Below, one piece after another: positions 6,632 through 13,735 of a DNA stretch of 30,719 nucleotides (within the stretch, counting starts at the first letter, position 1; every line of letters begins with the position of its first letter). The stretch spans positions 1-30,719 of the IMG/VR virus record IMGVR_UViG_3300044540_000109; one strand, 5' to 3'. The position numbers and the translations under genes were made by a program. The notes below the pieces were generated by a model. It did no database searches, was not told the DNA's origin, and saw only the letters and a list, made by a program, of their open reading frames with translations. The DNA comes from a virus.

Positions 6632-7870
6632 CTATCCGAAAATATCATCAGCATCTAAAGCGTCTGAGTTAGTGAATCCATTAGAATCATCATCCTCTTC
6701 TGTATCACCGATAGCATCGGTAAATTCTTTTTCAACATCTTCTATTTCAGTTAATGACTTAAATCTAAAGTAATCGTTTACGATAGGTGCCATTTTTTCA
6801 AGAACTTCTTGTGTGAAGATTTCTTGTGTGAATAGATTCTTAGTCGTAACTTTTTTATCTAAGTGTGAAATATGCCAGAAGTTACCACCCGGTTTAAATG
6901 TCATTTCTCCTGTTGATTTATCAACTTCATATTTACCTTTTGCAATACCAATTTTATCAAAATACTCTGGACGACAGAAAGCATCTAATCCTGTGTATGG
7001 ATTCATACCAGTAGCAAATGAAATATCAAATCTGATTTTCTTAGGTTTAGCTAATCTTGATTTTTGTGTTTTGAATAAAACTGAAATACCAGATGCACCT
7101 AAATCCATATCATCCTCTTGTCCTGTTTTAAGTTGAGATTTTGACATCATACCGATCACTGAAGCACTGTATAATAGACCATTTCCGCCCTTCATCACAC
7201 TTTTGGGAAACATGTCGAGCGTTAAGTACGTATGATTAGCTACTAAAAGAGGAATATCCAAGTAACCTAAGTCGGTATTAATACTTCTAAACAAAGATCC
7301 AAGTGCTTTTGCTTTTGTCATATCTTGTTTAATATCACCTTTTAACAAATCGTTTTTCTCTTTATTAGAAGCCATTTGTCCTAATGAGTCAATAACAATC
7401 ATTAATTTAGGTAGTTCGTATCCATCAAGTTTCTGAGCTTTTAAATCATCAATTAATTGAGTTAACAACATATTAACATCTTCTACTTTATTAGAACGAA
7501 TTAATCTAAATCTATCGATTGAGTTATCAACACCATATTTAGGCAAATCTTCTAAGTCGATTGCGTTCTCAGTATCAATATAGATAACACAATACCCAGC
7601 TTTTTGAGCGTGTTTAGCACAAGAGAAACACATAAATGATTTACCTGCTCCTGACTCTCCAGCGAATACACTAATTCTATTAGTAGCGATACCACCACCT
7701 AATAGTCTTCCTGACATTGCCGCGTCAACTAAATAAACACCGGTTGATATAAACACTTTTTCTTTTATTTCCTTTTCGATTACGATTGGAATACTTTTAC
7801 CTATATTATCTAATATAGTACCTACTTTACTAAATTCGAATTTTTTTCCTTCTTTAACTTGTTTTGCCAT
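6632..7870 (-). CDS. uvsX: UvsX-like recombinase (RecA family)
   Basis: The 412-aa protein is a RecA/Rad51-superfamily strand-exchange protein of the T4 UvsX type. Walker A is GESGAGKS (71-78), and Walker B is LMIVIDSL (156-163). A long RecA core follows, then a C-terminal acidic tail (EEDDDSNG near 395). UvsX forms filaments on single-stranded DNA and drives recombination-dependent replication and repair. The length is close to T4 UvsX (about 390 residues). It is transcribed from a minus-strand leader with a TTATATATA-type element about 25 nt or more upstream. The homing-endonuclease-like gene lies head to head at 7992. Confidence 0.93.
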   Translation of the reverse strand: MAKQVKEGKKFEFSKVGTILDNIGKSIPIVIEKEIKEKVFISTGVYLVDAAMSGRLLGGGIATNRISVFAGESGAGKSFMCFSCAKHAQKAGYCVIYIDTENAIDLEDLPKYGVDNSIDRFRLIRSNKVEDVNMLLTQLIDDLKAQKLDGYELPKLMIVIDSLGQMASNKEKNDLLKGDIKQDMTKAKALGSLFRSINTDLGYLDIPLLVANHTYLTLDMFPKSVMKGGNGLLYSASVIGMMSKSQLKTGQEDDMDLGASGISVLFKTQKSRLAKPKKIRFDISFATGMNPYTGLDAFCRPEYFDKIGIAKGKYEVDKSTGEMTFKPGGNFWHISHLDKKVTTKNLFTQEIFTQEVLEKMAPIVNDYFRFKSLTEIEDVEKEFTDAIGDTEEDDDSNGFTNSDALDADDIFG

Positions 7871-7977
7871 AATTTATATTTTTAATTTTGTTATAAAGTA
7901 TATATAATTCTTCCGTTACCCTCTTTGATTATATACAAGAAACACCACAATAAATAAACAAAGGGAGAAATATGTTT

Positions 7978-7987
7978 ATAATATATA
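7978..7987 (+). promoter_or_regulatory. Candidate late promoter (ATAATATATA), 4 nt from the start codon
   Basis: ATAATATATA precedes the ATG at 7992 with only TAAT between them. The same 4-nt spacing is seen at 458, 11599, 17388 and 20393. Confidence 0.35.
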
Positions 7988-7991
7988 TAAT

Positions 7992-9053
7992 ATGACAAAA
8001 CAAGAATTCTTAGAAAGAGCAAGAGAAACACACGGATATAAATATCAATATCCATATTTACCCGATAAAATTTTATCACAAGATGATATTATTATAGAAT
8101 ATAAAGGAGTTGAATATACACAACGTGTAGTTAAACACATACTATTAGGTAGATGCCCTGAAAAAAATACACCAACAAAAACTACAAAAGAGTTCATAGC
8201 AGAAGCAGAAGCGGTATGGGGTAAAGATAAATATGATTATTCATTAACTGAATATAAAGGTGCTTTAAAGAAAATTAAAGTGAAATATGATGGTATCATC
8301 TTTGAACAAACAGCGGTATCACATTTGAGATCAGCACCTGAATTAAATATGAATCAAGAGTATTTTATAAAAAGAGCTATCGATAAATGGGGTAAGAAAT
8401 ATGATTATTCATTAGTTGAATATACGAATTGTAAATCTAAAGTAAAAATAATTTATAATAAGACTGGTGAAATATACGAACAAACACCATCATTACATCT
8501 TTCTTGTGCTCCAGAAAATATTCATCTTTCGGTAAGGAAAACAACCGAACAGTTTATAATTGAAGGAAATAGAGTTCATGATTTCAAATATTCTTATAAT
8601 AAGACAGAATATATAAAAAACAATATTAAAGTTATTATTACTTGTCCAATACATGGTGATTTTACACAAAATCCACTATCACACGTACAAGGTATTGGTT
8701 GCGCTAGCTGCAATGAAAGTAAAGGCGAAAAAGCTATTTCTAAGTATTTAGATAAGAATTTAATATCTTATTATAGACAGCATAAATTTGAAGATTGTAA
8801 AAATATATTTCAACTACCTTTTGATTTTTATATTCCATCTAAAAGACTTATAATTGAGTTTGATGGTAAGCAACATTACGAACCGATGGTATTTTTTGGT
8901 GGTGTTGAAGCTTATGAGAGATTGAAAGTAAATGATAATATAAAGAATGAGTATTGCGAGGATAACTACATTGATTTAGTTAGAATTCGATATGATTCGA
9001 TTGATAATATTGTAAGTATATTGGATGGTATATTTAAAAAGACAACTTGTTAG
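7992..9053 (+). CDS. Homing-endonuclease-like protein with four N-terminal repeats
   Basis: The 353-aa protein has four repeats of about 55-60 residues (roughly 3-58, 64-118, 120-175, 185-240), each with a KYxYS-x-x-EY core. The last carries a zinc-ribbon-like ending with CPIHGDF and CASC. These resemble the DNA-binding repeats found next to phage nuclease domains. The C-terminal domain (about 243-350) has GEKAI, LPFDFYIP, IIEFDGKQHY and a closing strand, as in PD-(D/E)xK or EDxHD (Vsr-like) nucleases; candidate acids are E246, D278 and E289, with D291 and H295. A free-standing homing endonuclease is the best guess. It stands alone next to uvsX. Confidence 0.65.
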   Translation: MTKQEFLERARETHGYKYQYPYLPDKILSQDDIIIEYKGVEYTQRVVKHILLGRCPEKNTPTKTTKEFIAEAEAVWGKDKYDYSLTEYKGALKKIKVKYDGIIFEQTAVSHLRSAPELNMNQEYFIKRAIDKWGKKYDYSLVEYTNCKSKVKIIYNKTGEIYEQTPSLHLSCAPENIHLSVRKTTEQFIIEGNRVHDFKYSYNKTEYIKNNIKVIITCPIHGDFTQNPLSHVQGIGCASCNESKGEKAISKYLDKNLISYYRQHKFEDCKNIFQLPFDFYIPSKRLIIEFDGKQHYEPMVFFGGVEAYERLKVNDNIKNEYCEDNYIDLVRIRYDSIDNIVSILDGIFKKTTC

Positions 9054-9066
9054 GTTGTCTTTTTTG
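9036..9066. terminator. Bidirectional terminator with both stop codons in its loop
   Basis: Stem AAAAAGACAAC / GTTGTCTTTTT with loop TTGTTAG. The plus-strand gene stops with TAG (9051-9053) and the minus-strand gene with TAA (read from 9052 to 9050), both inside the loop. T runs exist on both strands. Confidence 0.9.
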
Positions 9067-9421
9067 GGTTTATATAACAATTTATATAATCATAACCAGT
9101 AGTAATCCTAACGACTAAAGCAGTATTATCATATCTTATTCTTAATTTAGAAATGCTATCATTAACATCATTTAATGTACTTGATAAGTATGTATGGTAA
9201 TCCACCAACGAACTAATCTCATTCTCTTCTATAAAAGATGTCGTATTATTTTTCTCTTCTACATCCAATTTTATATTAACTATATAATAATACGAGCCTT
9301 TAGAGTTAGGATTCTCGGCTTTTACAACTTCACTATTATTATCCAGAAATTCCACAAAACACTCTTCAATATATTCAATTAGTGAATCATCTAAACTTTC
9401 ATTAAATTTTCTTATTTTCAT
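9050..9421 (-). CDS. Tandem paralogue 1 (leader MKIRKFNE)
   Basis: The 123-aa protein starts at the ATG at 9419-9421, chosen because all its relatives begin MKIRKFNE; an upstream in-frame ATG would add 16 unrelated residues. After the leader comes the family block IEYIEECFVEFLDNNSE. A variable middle follows, then a C-terminal KLRIRYDNTALVVR motif shared with its neighbours. It contains no cysteines beyond the one in the block and no membrane segment. It is last in the seven-gene minus-strand operon and ends in the bidirectional terminator. The function is unknown; packaging in the head is inferred from the leader. Confidence 0.75.
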   Translation of the reverse strand: MKIRKFNESLDDSLIEYIEECFVEFLDNNSEVVKAENPNSKGSYYYIVNIKLDVEEKNNTTSFIEENEISSLVDYHTYLSSTLNDVNDSISKLRIRYDNTALVVRITTGYDYINCYINPKKTT

Positions 9422-9432
9422 TTCTATTCTCT

Positions 9433-9798
9433 TTATTTCTGTGGTATTAAAAACACTGTAAAAAAGCATTTATTATTTATATAATTAAAGTTAGTTCTAA
9501 CAATCAACGAACTTTCATCATATTTAATTCTAAGTCTTTCAACTGCTTCAACAACATCGGACATTTTTTTGGATAAGCTATTAATTTCATTATACATAAT
9601 CATAAATTTCTCTTCACTCATAATAGCAGAGTTTTTTGGAACTATATTATTATCCTTTTTGTCACAAATAATTACTATCTCTAGATAAGATTCCTCATTT
9701 TTCAAGTATGCACCATCATCAAATAATTCGACAAAACAATCCTCAATATATTCTATTAGTTCATCAGAAACGTTTTCGTTAAATTTTCGTATTTTCAT
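9433..9798 (-). CDS. Tandem paralogue 2 (leader MKIRKFNE)
   Basis: The 121-aa protein has MKIRKFNENVSDE followed by LIEYIEDCFVELFDDGA and a C-terminal RLRIKYDESSLIVR. Paralogue 1 is its closest relative by eye, since both have an S/D-rich linker and the same basic C-terminal strand. The middle (about 35-80) differs from other members except for hydrophobic spacing, and has a lysine- and aspartate-rich loop (CDKKDNN). It lies 11 nt upstream of paralogue 1's start. Confidence 0.75.
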   Translation of the reverse strand: MKIRKFNENVSDELIEYIEDCFVELFDDGAYLKNEESYLEIVIICDKKDNNIVPKNSAIMSEEKFMIMYNEINSLSKKMSDVVEAVERLRIKYDESSLIVRTNFNYINNKCFFTVFLIPQK

Positions 9799-9802
9799 TT
9801 TA

Positions 9803-10144
9803 TTAATTTATTTTAGTGAATATTATTTGAAGGTTACTATCTGTTGATGACATACCAACTGATATTTTTACATCACTATCATATTTAGTTTTAATTCTAT
9901 CGATATATACATCAACATCACCAATAATATCATTTAATTTAGCGATATTATCTTTTAACTCTTTACAGTCATATTGCTTATTAAACTTTATGTTAAAGCA
10001 TTCTGGTATAATTACAGCACAATATCCACTAGAATTTATTCTATCATAGAATACGGATCCACTATCTATATACTCAGCAAAACAGTCTTGCACATATTCA
10101 ATAATATCGATATTAGAATTTTCGTTAAATTTTCTTATTTTCAT
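9803..10144 (-). CDS. Tandem paralogue 3 (leader MKIRKFNE)
   Basis: The 113-aa protein is the shortest of the array. The leader MKIRKFNEN is followed by IIEYVQDCFAEYIDSGS. The middle contains a CFNIKFNKQYDCKE stretch with two extra cysteines not seen in the other members. The C-terminal IDRIKTKYDSDVKISV keeps the family's basic strand. It begins 1 nt after the stop of paralogue 4 and ends 4 nt before the start of paralogue 2, so translation is probably coupled. Confidence 0.75.
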   Translation of the reverse strand: MKIRKFNENSNIDIIEYVQDCFAEYIDSGSVFYDRINSSGYCAVIIPECFNIKFNKQYDCKELKDNIAKLNDIIGDVDVYIDRIKTKYDSDVKISVGMSSTDSNLQIIFTKIN

Positions 10145-10145
10145 T

Positions 10146-10511
10146 TTATATTAGTGATTTAAAATGTAATTGTATATAATACCCAGATACTCTTGCTTCG
10201 ACTTCTAGTTTACTTTCATCGAATTTTGACAATACCATTTCAAGTCCTTGTTGGATTCTCTCTGATATTTCAGCTGCTTCTATTATATTATCAAATATAG
10301 AGTCTATTTGTTTATTTTTAAGAATCCACGAAAATTGCAATGATGGTATTACAAATTTTATGACTAGATTATCCAATCCTTCTGATGTTACAAATTCTTC
10401 AACCTCTGAGCCATTATCGATAAACTCAACAAAACAATCTTTTACATATTCGATAATTTTTTCAGTATTTGAAAAACTAGTTATATCTTCGTTAAATTTT
10501 CTTATTTTCAT
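10146..10511 (-). CDS. Tandem paralogue 4 (leader MKIRKFNE)
   Basis: The 121-aa protein begins MKIRKFNEDITSFSN and continues EKIIEYVKDCFVEFIDNGSE. This is almost identical to paralogue 5 over the first 36 residues, and the DNA is nearly identical there too. The rest of the two proteins has diverged strongly, which fits recent duplication or gene conversion of the 5' part. A helix (IIEAAEISERIQQGLEMVLSK) and a final LEVEARVSGYYIQ strand follow. Confidence 0.75.
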   Translation of the reverse strand: MKIRKFNEDITSFSNTEKIIEYVKDCFVEFIDNGSEVEEFVTSEGLDNLVIKFVIPSLQFSWILKNKQIDSIFDNIIEAAEISERIQQGLEMVLSKFDESKLEVEARVSGYYIQLHFKSLI

Positions 10512-10514
10512 TTT
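10420..10514. repeat. Direct repeat copy A (paralogue 4, 5' end)
   Basis: About 95 bases covering the first 28 or so codons and start region of paralogue 4. They match 10795-10889 at all but a handful of positions, mostly around the Ser-Asn versus Ser-Asp site. Confidence 0.75.
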
Positions 10515-10526
10515 TGTTTTTATTTT

Positions 10527-10886
10527 TTAATGTGTTAAAAACCTTATATCTATACCGGTTGAAATAATACCCATTTCAATTGTTAATACATTAGTATTAT
10601 ATCTATTTCTAATACTATCAATTGCGATTCTAATACCTTCAATAATATCACTAAATTCTCTAACATTATCAAATACGTCATTACAAGCATCATCAGTATA
10701 TCTAACAGAAAAAGTATCATTGATTTGTACATTTGGCATCCCAAATGAAATTGATAAAATATCATTATAATACGCTATATTAGCACCATCATCTATAAAC
10801 TCAACGAAACAATCTTTTACATATTCGATAATTTTTTCATTATCAGAAAAACTAGTTATATCTTCGTTAAATTTTCTTATTTTCAT
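10527..10886 (-). CDS. Tandem paralogue 5 (leader MKIRKFNE)
   Basis: The 119-aa protein starts MKIRKFNEDITSFSD and shares its first third with paralogue 4. The central part is variable, with a VRYTDDACNDVFDNV helix. A C-terminal IDSIRNRYNTNVLTIEM strand is equivalent to KYDES in the other copies. It lies 8 nt downstream of paralogue 6 and 15 nt upstream of paralogue 4. It has no predicted enzyme motif. Confidence 0.75.
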   Translation of the reverse strand: MKIRKFNEDITSFSDNEKIIEYVKDCFVEFIDDGANIAYYNDILSISFGMPNVQINDTFSVRYTDDACNDVFDNVREFSDIIEGIRIAIDSIRNRYNTNVLTIEMGIISTGIDIRFLTH

Positions 10887-10889
10887 TTT
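10795..10889. repeat. Direct repeat copy B (paralogue 5, 5' end)
   Basis: Second copy of the repeat at 10420-10514, covering the 5' end of paralogue 5. The matching ends abruptly further into the gene. Confidence 0.75.
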
Positions 10890-10894
10890 TATTT

Positions 10895-11269
10895 TTATTT
10901 TATTTCTCTAAGAAAGCAGGTTATTACCTTCTTATCCACTTTATCACCATCAGAATCATATTTATCTTCAACTTTAATTCTGATATGTAATTGATCATTA
11001 TATTTACTTTTTATTTTTTCAATACAATAATCTATATTTTGAAAAATATCATTAAAATTATTAATCTTATCAATAATATCATTGGCTTCAAACAATTTAC
11101 CATTAAGATTAAAGTCAATATTATATGGTATCTTTATCGCTATTATATTTTTATCTTTTGAGAAGCTTTCTAATACAACTGATCCATTATCCAAAAACTC
11201 AACAAAACAGTCTTTAACATATTCGAAGTCAACAGCAGTTGAGCTTTCGTTAAATTTTTTTAGTCTCAT
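10895..11269 (-). CDS. Tandem paralogue 6 (leader MRLKKFNE)
   Basis: The 124-aa protein has a slightly different leader (MRLKKFNESS) and then FEYVKDCFVEFLDNGS, the same core as the other five. Its C-terminal half is more charged (KVEDKYDSDGDKVDKK). It is the most divergent and first of the six array members in transcription order. Its ATG follows the stop of the 11271 gene by one base. The conserved CFVEF(L/I)D block right after the leader may be a folding or docking helix. Confidence 0.75.
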   Translation of the reverse strand: MRLKKFNESSTAVDFEYVKDCFVEFLDNGSVVLESFSKDKNIIAIKIPYNIDFNLNGKLFEANDIIDKINNFNDIFQNIDYCIEKIKSKYNDQLHIRIKVEDKYDSDGDKVDKKVITCFLREIK

Positions 11270-11270
11270 A

Positions 11271-11594
11271 TTATTTTCTAAATTTACTAGGGTACATTGT
11301 TCTAAGTTCGTGACCTTGTGGTATATCGGATACTTTTATACCCATAACTTTTTTCTCTGGTCCAACATCTTTACCATCCATTAGAAAGTTATTATTACTT
11401 GCCCAAGTTTCGATATTTCTAGTGAATGATTGTCCAACATTGAAAGGGAATCTAACATTTCGTTTATTTTCGATTTCTTTTATTTTACCATCACTTGATT
11501 TAGTAACTTTTATTATTAGGCTAGGATTTCTTGTACTGGTAAATACGATAACTTTATCGCTACCAAATTCTTCGAATATTTTTATATGTTTCAT
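11271..11594 (-). CDS. Leader-bearing protein (MKHIKIFEE), first gene of the array operon
   Basis: The 107-aa protein starts MKHIKIFEEFGSDK, matching the leader with F-E-E (7-9). The body is not related to the six paralogues: it is basic and has a strand-rich look (VIVFTSTRNPSLIIKVTK). It ends with a GHELRTMYPSKFRK tail. It is the first gene of the minus-strand operon, and its ATG lies 4 nt after a TTAATATATA motif. The shared leader with an unrelated body is good evidence that the leader is a separate functional unit. The family is unknown. Confidence 0.7.
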   Translation of the reverse strand: MKHIKIFEEFGSDKVIVFTSTRNPSLIIKVTKSSDGKIKEIENKRNVRFPFNVGQSFTRNIETWASNNNFLMDGKDVGPEKKVMGIKVSDIPQGHELRTMYPSKFRK

Positions 11595-11598
11595 AAAG

Positions 11599-11608
11599 TA
11601 TATATTAA
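11599..11608 (-). promoter_or_regulatory. Candidate late promoter of the seven-gene array operon
   Basis: TTAATATATA on the minus strand, preceded by T5 and separated from the ATG by CTTT only. It would drive all the genes from 11594 down to the terminator at 9036. Confidence 0.45.
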
Positions 11609-11618
11609 AAATTTTAAT

Positions 11619-11626
11619 TAACTTTG
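11619..11626 (+). promoter_or_regulatory. Bacteroidetes-type promoter, TAACTTTG
   Basis: TAACTTTG fits TAnnTTTG and ends only 4 nt before the ATG at 11631, so the transcript would be leaderless or nearly so. Confidence 0.5.
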
Positions 11627-11630
11627 TATT

Positions 11631-11813
11631 ATGAAGAGACTTATGATTGAAAAAGCTAAATTGAAACTGTTAATAAATTCTATATATGGTAATGGTGTAT
11701 CCGATAATAGGAATAAGACAGCATTAAATGATAAATATATTACTATTGCTAGGAATATGGCTAGAATTAGAAAGAGAATAACAAAAATTAAAAGAATATT
11801 AGATGCAAGATAG
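11631..11813 (+). CDS. Small basic protein (60 aa)
   Basis: The 60-aa protein is strongly basic (MKRLMIEKAKLK at the start; ARIRKRITKIKRILDAR at the end) and probably helical, so it could bind nucleic acid. It does not carry the shared leader, since no hydrophobic-x-Glu follows at residues 7-9 in the usual setting. The next gene overlaps it by 11 bases. It starts a run of small plus-strand genes behind a TAACTTTG element. Confidence 0.6.
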   Translation: MKRLMIEKAKLKLLINSIYGNGVSDNRNKTALNDKYITIARNMARIRKRITKIKRILDAR

Positions 11814-12108
11814 TGATGAAAAGTGGGTAGATGCGTATTACATAACGTGTGTTAAAAAATACAAGACGTTAGATGAAGGTTCTTCATACAGAGTTTCTGG
11901 TAGAGGAAATTTAGAGTTCAATAATGCTGATGGTGCTCAGGGTAAAAAAGGTTATGGTCTTATGATAACACAAGATAGGTGGGCTAGTAAAACCGGTAAC
12001 ATTGATTATTATTTAACATTAGAGGAATTGAATGATTATTTCTGTTCTGATGAAGAGGATTTTACTAGATATAAACGTGATTTAAAAATAAATGATATTT
12101 TAGATTAG
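11803..12108 (+). CDS. Hypothetical small protein with SH3-like N-terminal pattern (101 aa)
   Basis: The 101-aa protein has an early YYITCVKKYKTLDEGSSYRV stretch that looks like a small beta-barrel domain seen in many phage proteins (Val-Cys-x-x-x-x-x-x-L-x-x-G-x-x-Y-x-V). A Gly/Trp-rich centre follows (RWASKTGNIDYYLT). The C-terminus KINDILD resembles the KIDDILG end of the next gene product, so the two are probably distant paralogues. Its stop is followed after 1 base by the next ATG. There is no catalytic signature. Confidence 0.6.
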   Translation: MQDSDEKWVDAYYITCVKKYKTLDEGSSYRVSGRGNLEFNNADGAQGKKGYGLMITQDRWASKTGNIDYYLTLEELNDYFCSDEEDFTRYKRDLKINDILD

Positions 12109-12109
12109 A

Positions 12110-12328
12110 ATGGGATGTGAGCCAAAAAGAATACCGAACGAAGAATTGATTTGTATTAAGGAATTACAAGGCTTTACACTGAATAGAATATATAAAGTTT
12201 ATCGTGCTGCTAATTCAAATATTCTCAAAATAATTGACGATGATGGATTTGTAGATACTATCAGTGATGAATTTTTCATATCAATGAGTGAGTTTAGAGA
12301 TTCTAAAATAGATGATATATTAGGATAA
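12110..12328 (+). CDS. Small hypothetical protein, probable distant paralogue of 11803 gene
   Basis: The 72-aa protein reads LICIKELQGFTLNRIYKVYR near its start, the same beta-barrel-like pattern as its neighbour. A short acidic segment (IIDDDGFVDTISDEFF) follows, and it ends SKIDDILG. It may be a stand-alone SH3-like fold. It ends the first short operon; a separate promoter follows. Confidence 0.55.
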   Translation: MGCEPKRIPNEELICIKELQGFTLNRIYKVYRAANSNILKIIDDDGFVDTISDEFFISMSEFRDSKIDDILG

Positions 12329-12343
12329 TGTAATTATTATACT

Positions 12344-12351
12344 TACTTTTG
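12344..12351 (+). promoter_or_regulatory. Bacteroidetes-type promoter, TACTTTTG
   Basis: TACTTTTG fits TAnnTTTG and lies 16 nt before the ATG at 12368, after TTATTATACT. Confidence 0.55.
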
Positions 12352-12367
12352 TATAAAATTAGAAAAG

Positions 12368-12877
12368 ATGGAAACAGATAAAATAAAGGTTATATTTCTT
12401 GACATTGATGGCGTTTTAAATGTCTATGGTACAGATTATGACCAATATGGTCAGATATTCCACGAACATTTTGTAGAGAATTTAAGAACAGTCGTAAATA
12501 AAACTGGTGCTAAAATAGTTATATCCAGCACTTGGAGGTTTTCGGGTATTGAGAGAATGAGAGAGTTATGGGAATTCAGAAACTTACCTGGTGAGGTAAT
12601 TGGTATTACTATCGATTGTTATGATTTGATTAAAGAGGGTAGATTTGAGTTTTATGACGATGTTACTCGTGGACACGAGATTCAAGATTGGATTGATGAT
12701 AATGTAAATAGAATTCAGAATTATGTTATTTTTGACGATGATAATGATTTTCTTCCTGGGCAGAGAGGAAATTTTGTAAGAACTTCTAATAATATTAATC
12801 ACAGTGATTGTGTTGATATTGGTTATGGTTTGACTAAGATATGTGCTGAGAAAGCTATTAGAATTTTAAACAATTAA
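12368..12877 (+). CDS. HAD-superfamily phosphatase-like protein (Swiss-army-knife RNA repair type)
   Basis: The 169-aa protein has the HAD signature: motif I FLDIDGVLN (D12, D14), motif II ISSTWR (52-57), and motif IV IFDDDNDF with a run of aspartates (123-125). The RGHEIQDWID block (101-110) between them is typical of the HAD domain in Swiss-army-knife RNA repair proteins and related phage proteins. Such enzymes remove or transfer phosphate through an aspartyl-phosphate at D12. The substrate is not visible; RNA or nucleotide ends would fit, given the ligase and nucleotidyltransferase genes downstream. It has its own TAnnTTTG promoter and is followed 3 nt later by the 12881 gene. Confidence 0.8.
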   Translation: METDKIKVIFLDIDGVLNVYGTDYDQYGQIFHEHFVENLRTVVNKTGAKIVISSTWRFSGIERMRELWEFRNLPGEVIGITIDCYDLIKEGRFEFYDDVTRGHEIQDWIDDNVNRIQNYVIFDDDNDFLPGQRGNFVRTSNNINHSDCVDIGYGLTKICAEKAIRILNN

Positions 12878-12880
12878 TAG

Positions 12881-13156
12881 ATGGCTGACATAGGAGATGT
12901 TTTCATATTAAAATATGACGAGAAGGATAAGAAAAATCGTTGTGTATATTACAGAAAAAGATATACTATAACGGATATTTCTAAATCCTATAAAACAGTG
13001 TTTTATAACGATAATAGAACAAATTATAAATGTAAGTGTGTTAGGTGTAGTGACACGAAAGTTCGTAAAAATGTTTTGGTTAAAGATATAATCATTGTCG
13101 AAACAAAGTTACAAGCATCTAGAAATTTAGTACTTCAAAATTTAGGAATATGGTAG
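12881..13156 (+). CDS. Small cysteine-containing basic protein (91 aa)
   Basis: The 91-aa protein begins MADIGDVFILKYDEKD. A basic region carries CKCVRC, possibly a small metal site together with the C of NRCVYY. I recognise no family. The end overlaps the next start by 7 bases, which suggests translational coupling in the operon that begins with the HAD gene. Confidence 0.6.
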   Translation: MADIGDVFILKYDEKDKKNRCVYYRKRYTITDISKSYKTVFYNDNRTNYKCKCVRCSDTKVRKNVLVKDIIIVETKLQASRNLVLQNLGIW

Positions 13157-13449
13157 AATCTTTAATAATAAAATTAGTAAATCTAAGAGCAAAGAAAAGA
13201 CTTGCTACAAATGATTATAACTATGAATTAGCGGCAGATATTAGAGCAGAAGAACAAGGTATTTTAAAGCAAATTTATGAGCAGTTATCACCAATTGAAA
13301 ATCTTATTACCAATAATATTAAATTTACCAATCTAAAAGGCACTGATAAACTTCAACAATATATGATGGAAAAATATAGTATTGATATGAGTGAAAGTAC
13401 TGATAAAGAAATCATCAGGGCTTTGAAATTAAATGAATTAGGAATTTAA
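13150..13449 (+). CDS. Small protein with UVR-like helical motif (99 aa)
   Basis: The 99-aa protein carries KKRLATNDYNYELAADIRAEE (about 15-35), which looks like the UVR helical hairpin of UvrB/UvrC and ClpC-like proteins (A-x-x-x-x-D-Y-x-x-A-A-x-I-R-x-x-E). The C-terminal half ends in EIIRALKLNELGI, closely like the end of the next gene product (QIIREMKINYLNL). It may mediate protein-protein contact rather than catalysis. The similarity is recognised by eye only. Confidence 0.55.
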   Translation: MVESLIIKLVNLRAKKRLATNDYNYELAADIRAEEQGILKQIYEQLSPIENLITNNIKFTNLKGTDKLQQYMMEKYSIDMSESTDKEIIRALKLNELGI

Positions 13450-13450
13450 A

Positions 13451-13735
13451 ATGAGCGAGATAGATAAACTTATCATTAAGCTTTTGGAAGTTTTTATAAT
13501 TAGACAAAAGCTTAATGATTTAGGTAGAGAAGAAGAATCATATACTTATGTATTGACAGAGGTTGACTTACTATGTGATATTTTCTATTTAATTAATGAT
13601 AAAGGTAAATATACATATTCGAATGCAATAGAACTTATTAATAAGTATTTAGAATATAAGTTCGGAATTAATTTAAATGATTATGATAGTAATCAAATTA
13701 TCAGAGAAATGAAAATAAACTATTTAAATTTATGA
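13451..13735 (+). CDS. Small helical protein, paralogue of 13150 gene (94 aa)
   Basis: The 94-aa protein shares with the 13150 product a DKLIIKLLEV-like start, a KYLEYKFGINL segment, and the IIREMKINYLNL end. Its UVR-like motif is degraded (RQKLNDLGREEESYTYVL). Two adjacent copies with similar ends indicate local duplication. It overlaps the next start by 4 bases (ATGA), so coupling is likely. Confidence 0.6.
   Translation: MSEIDKLIIKLLEVFIIRQKLNDLGREEESYTYVLTEVDLLCDIFYLINDKGKYTYSNAIELINKYLEYKFGINLNDYDSNQIIREMKINYLNL

Noticed and set aside
9050-11269. Array of regularly spaced near-repeats that could suggest a CRISPR or other repeat array
   Set aside because: The repeats are the 5' ends of separate protein-coding genes, about 370 bp apart, not short direct repeats with spacers.
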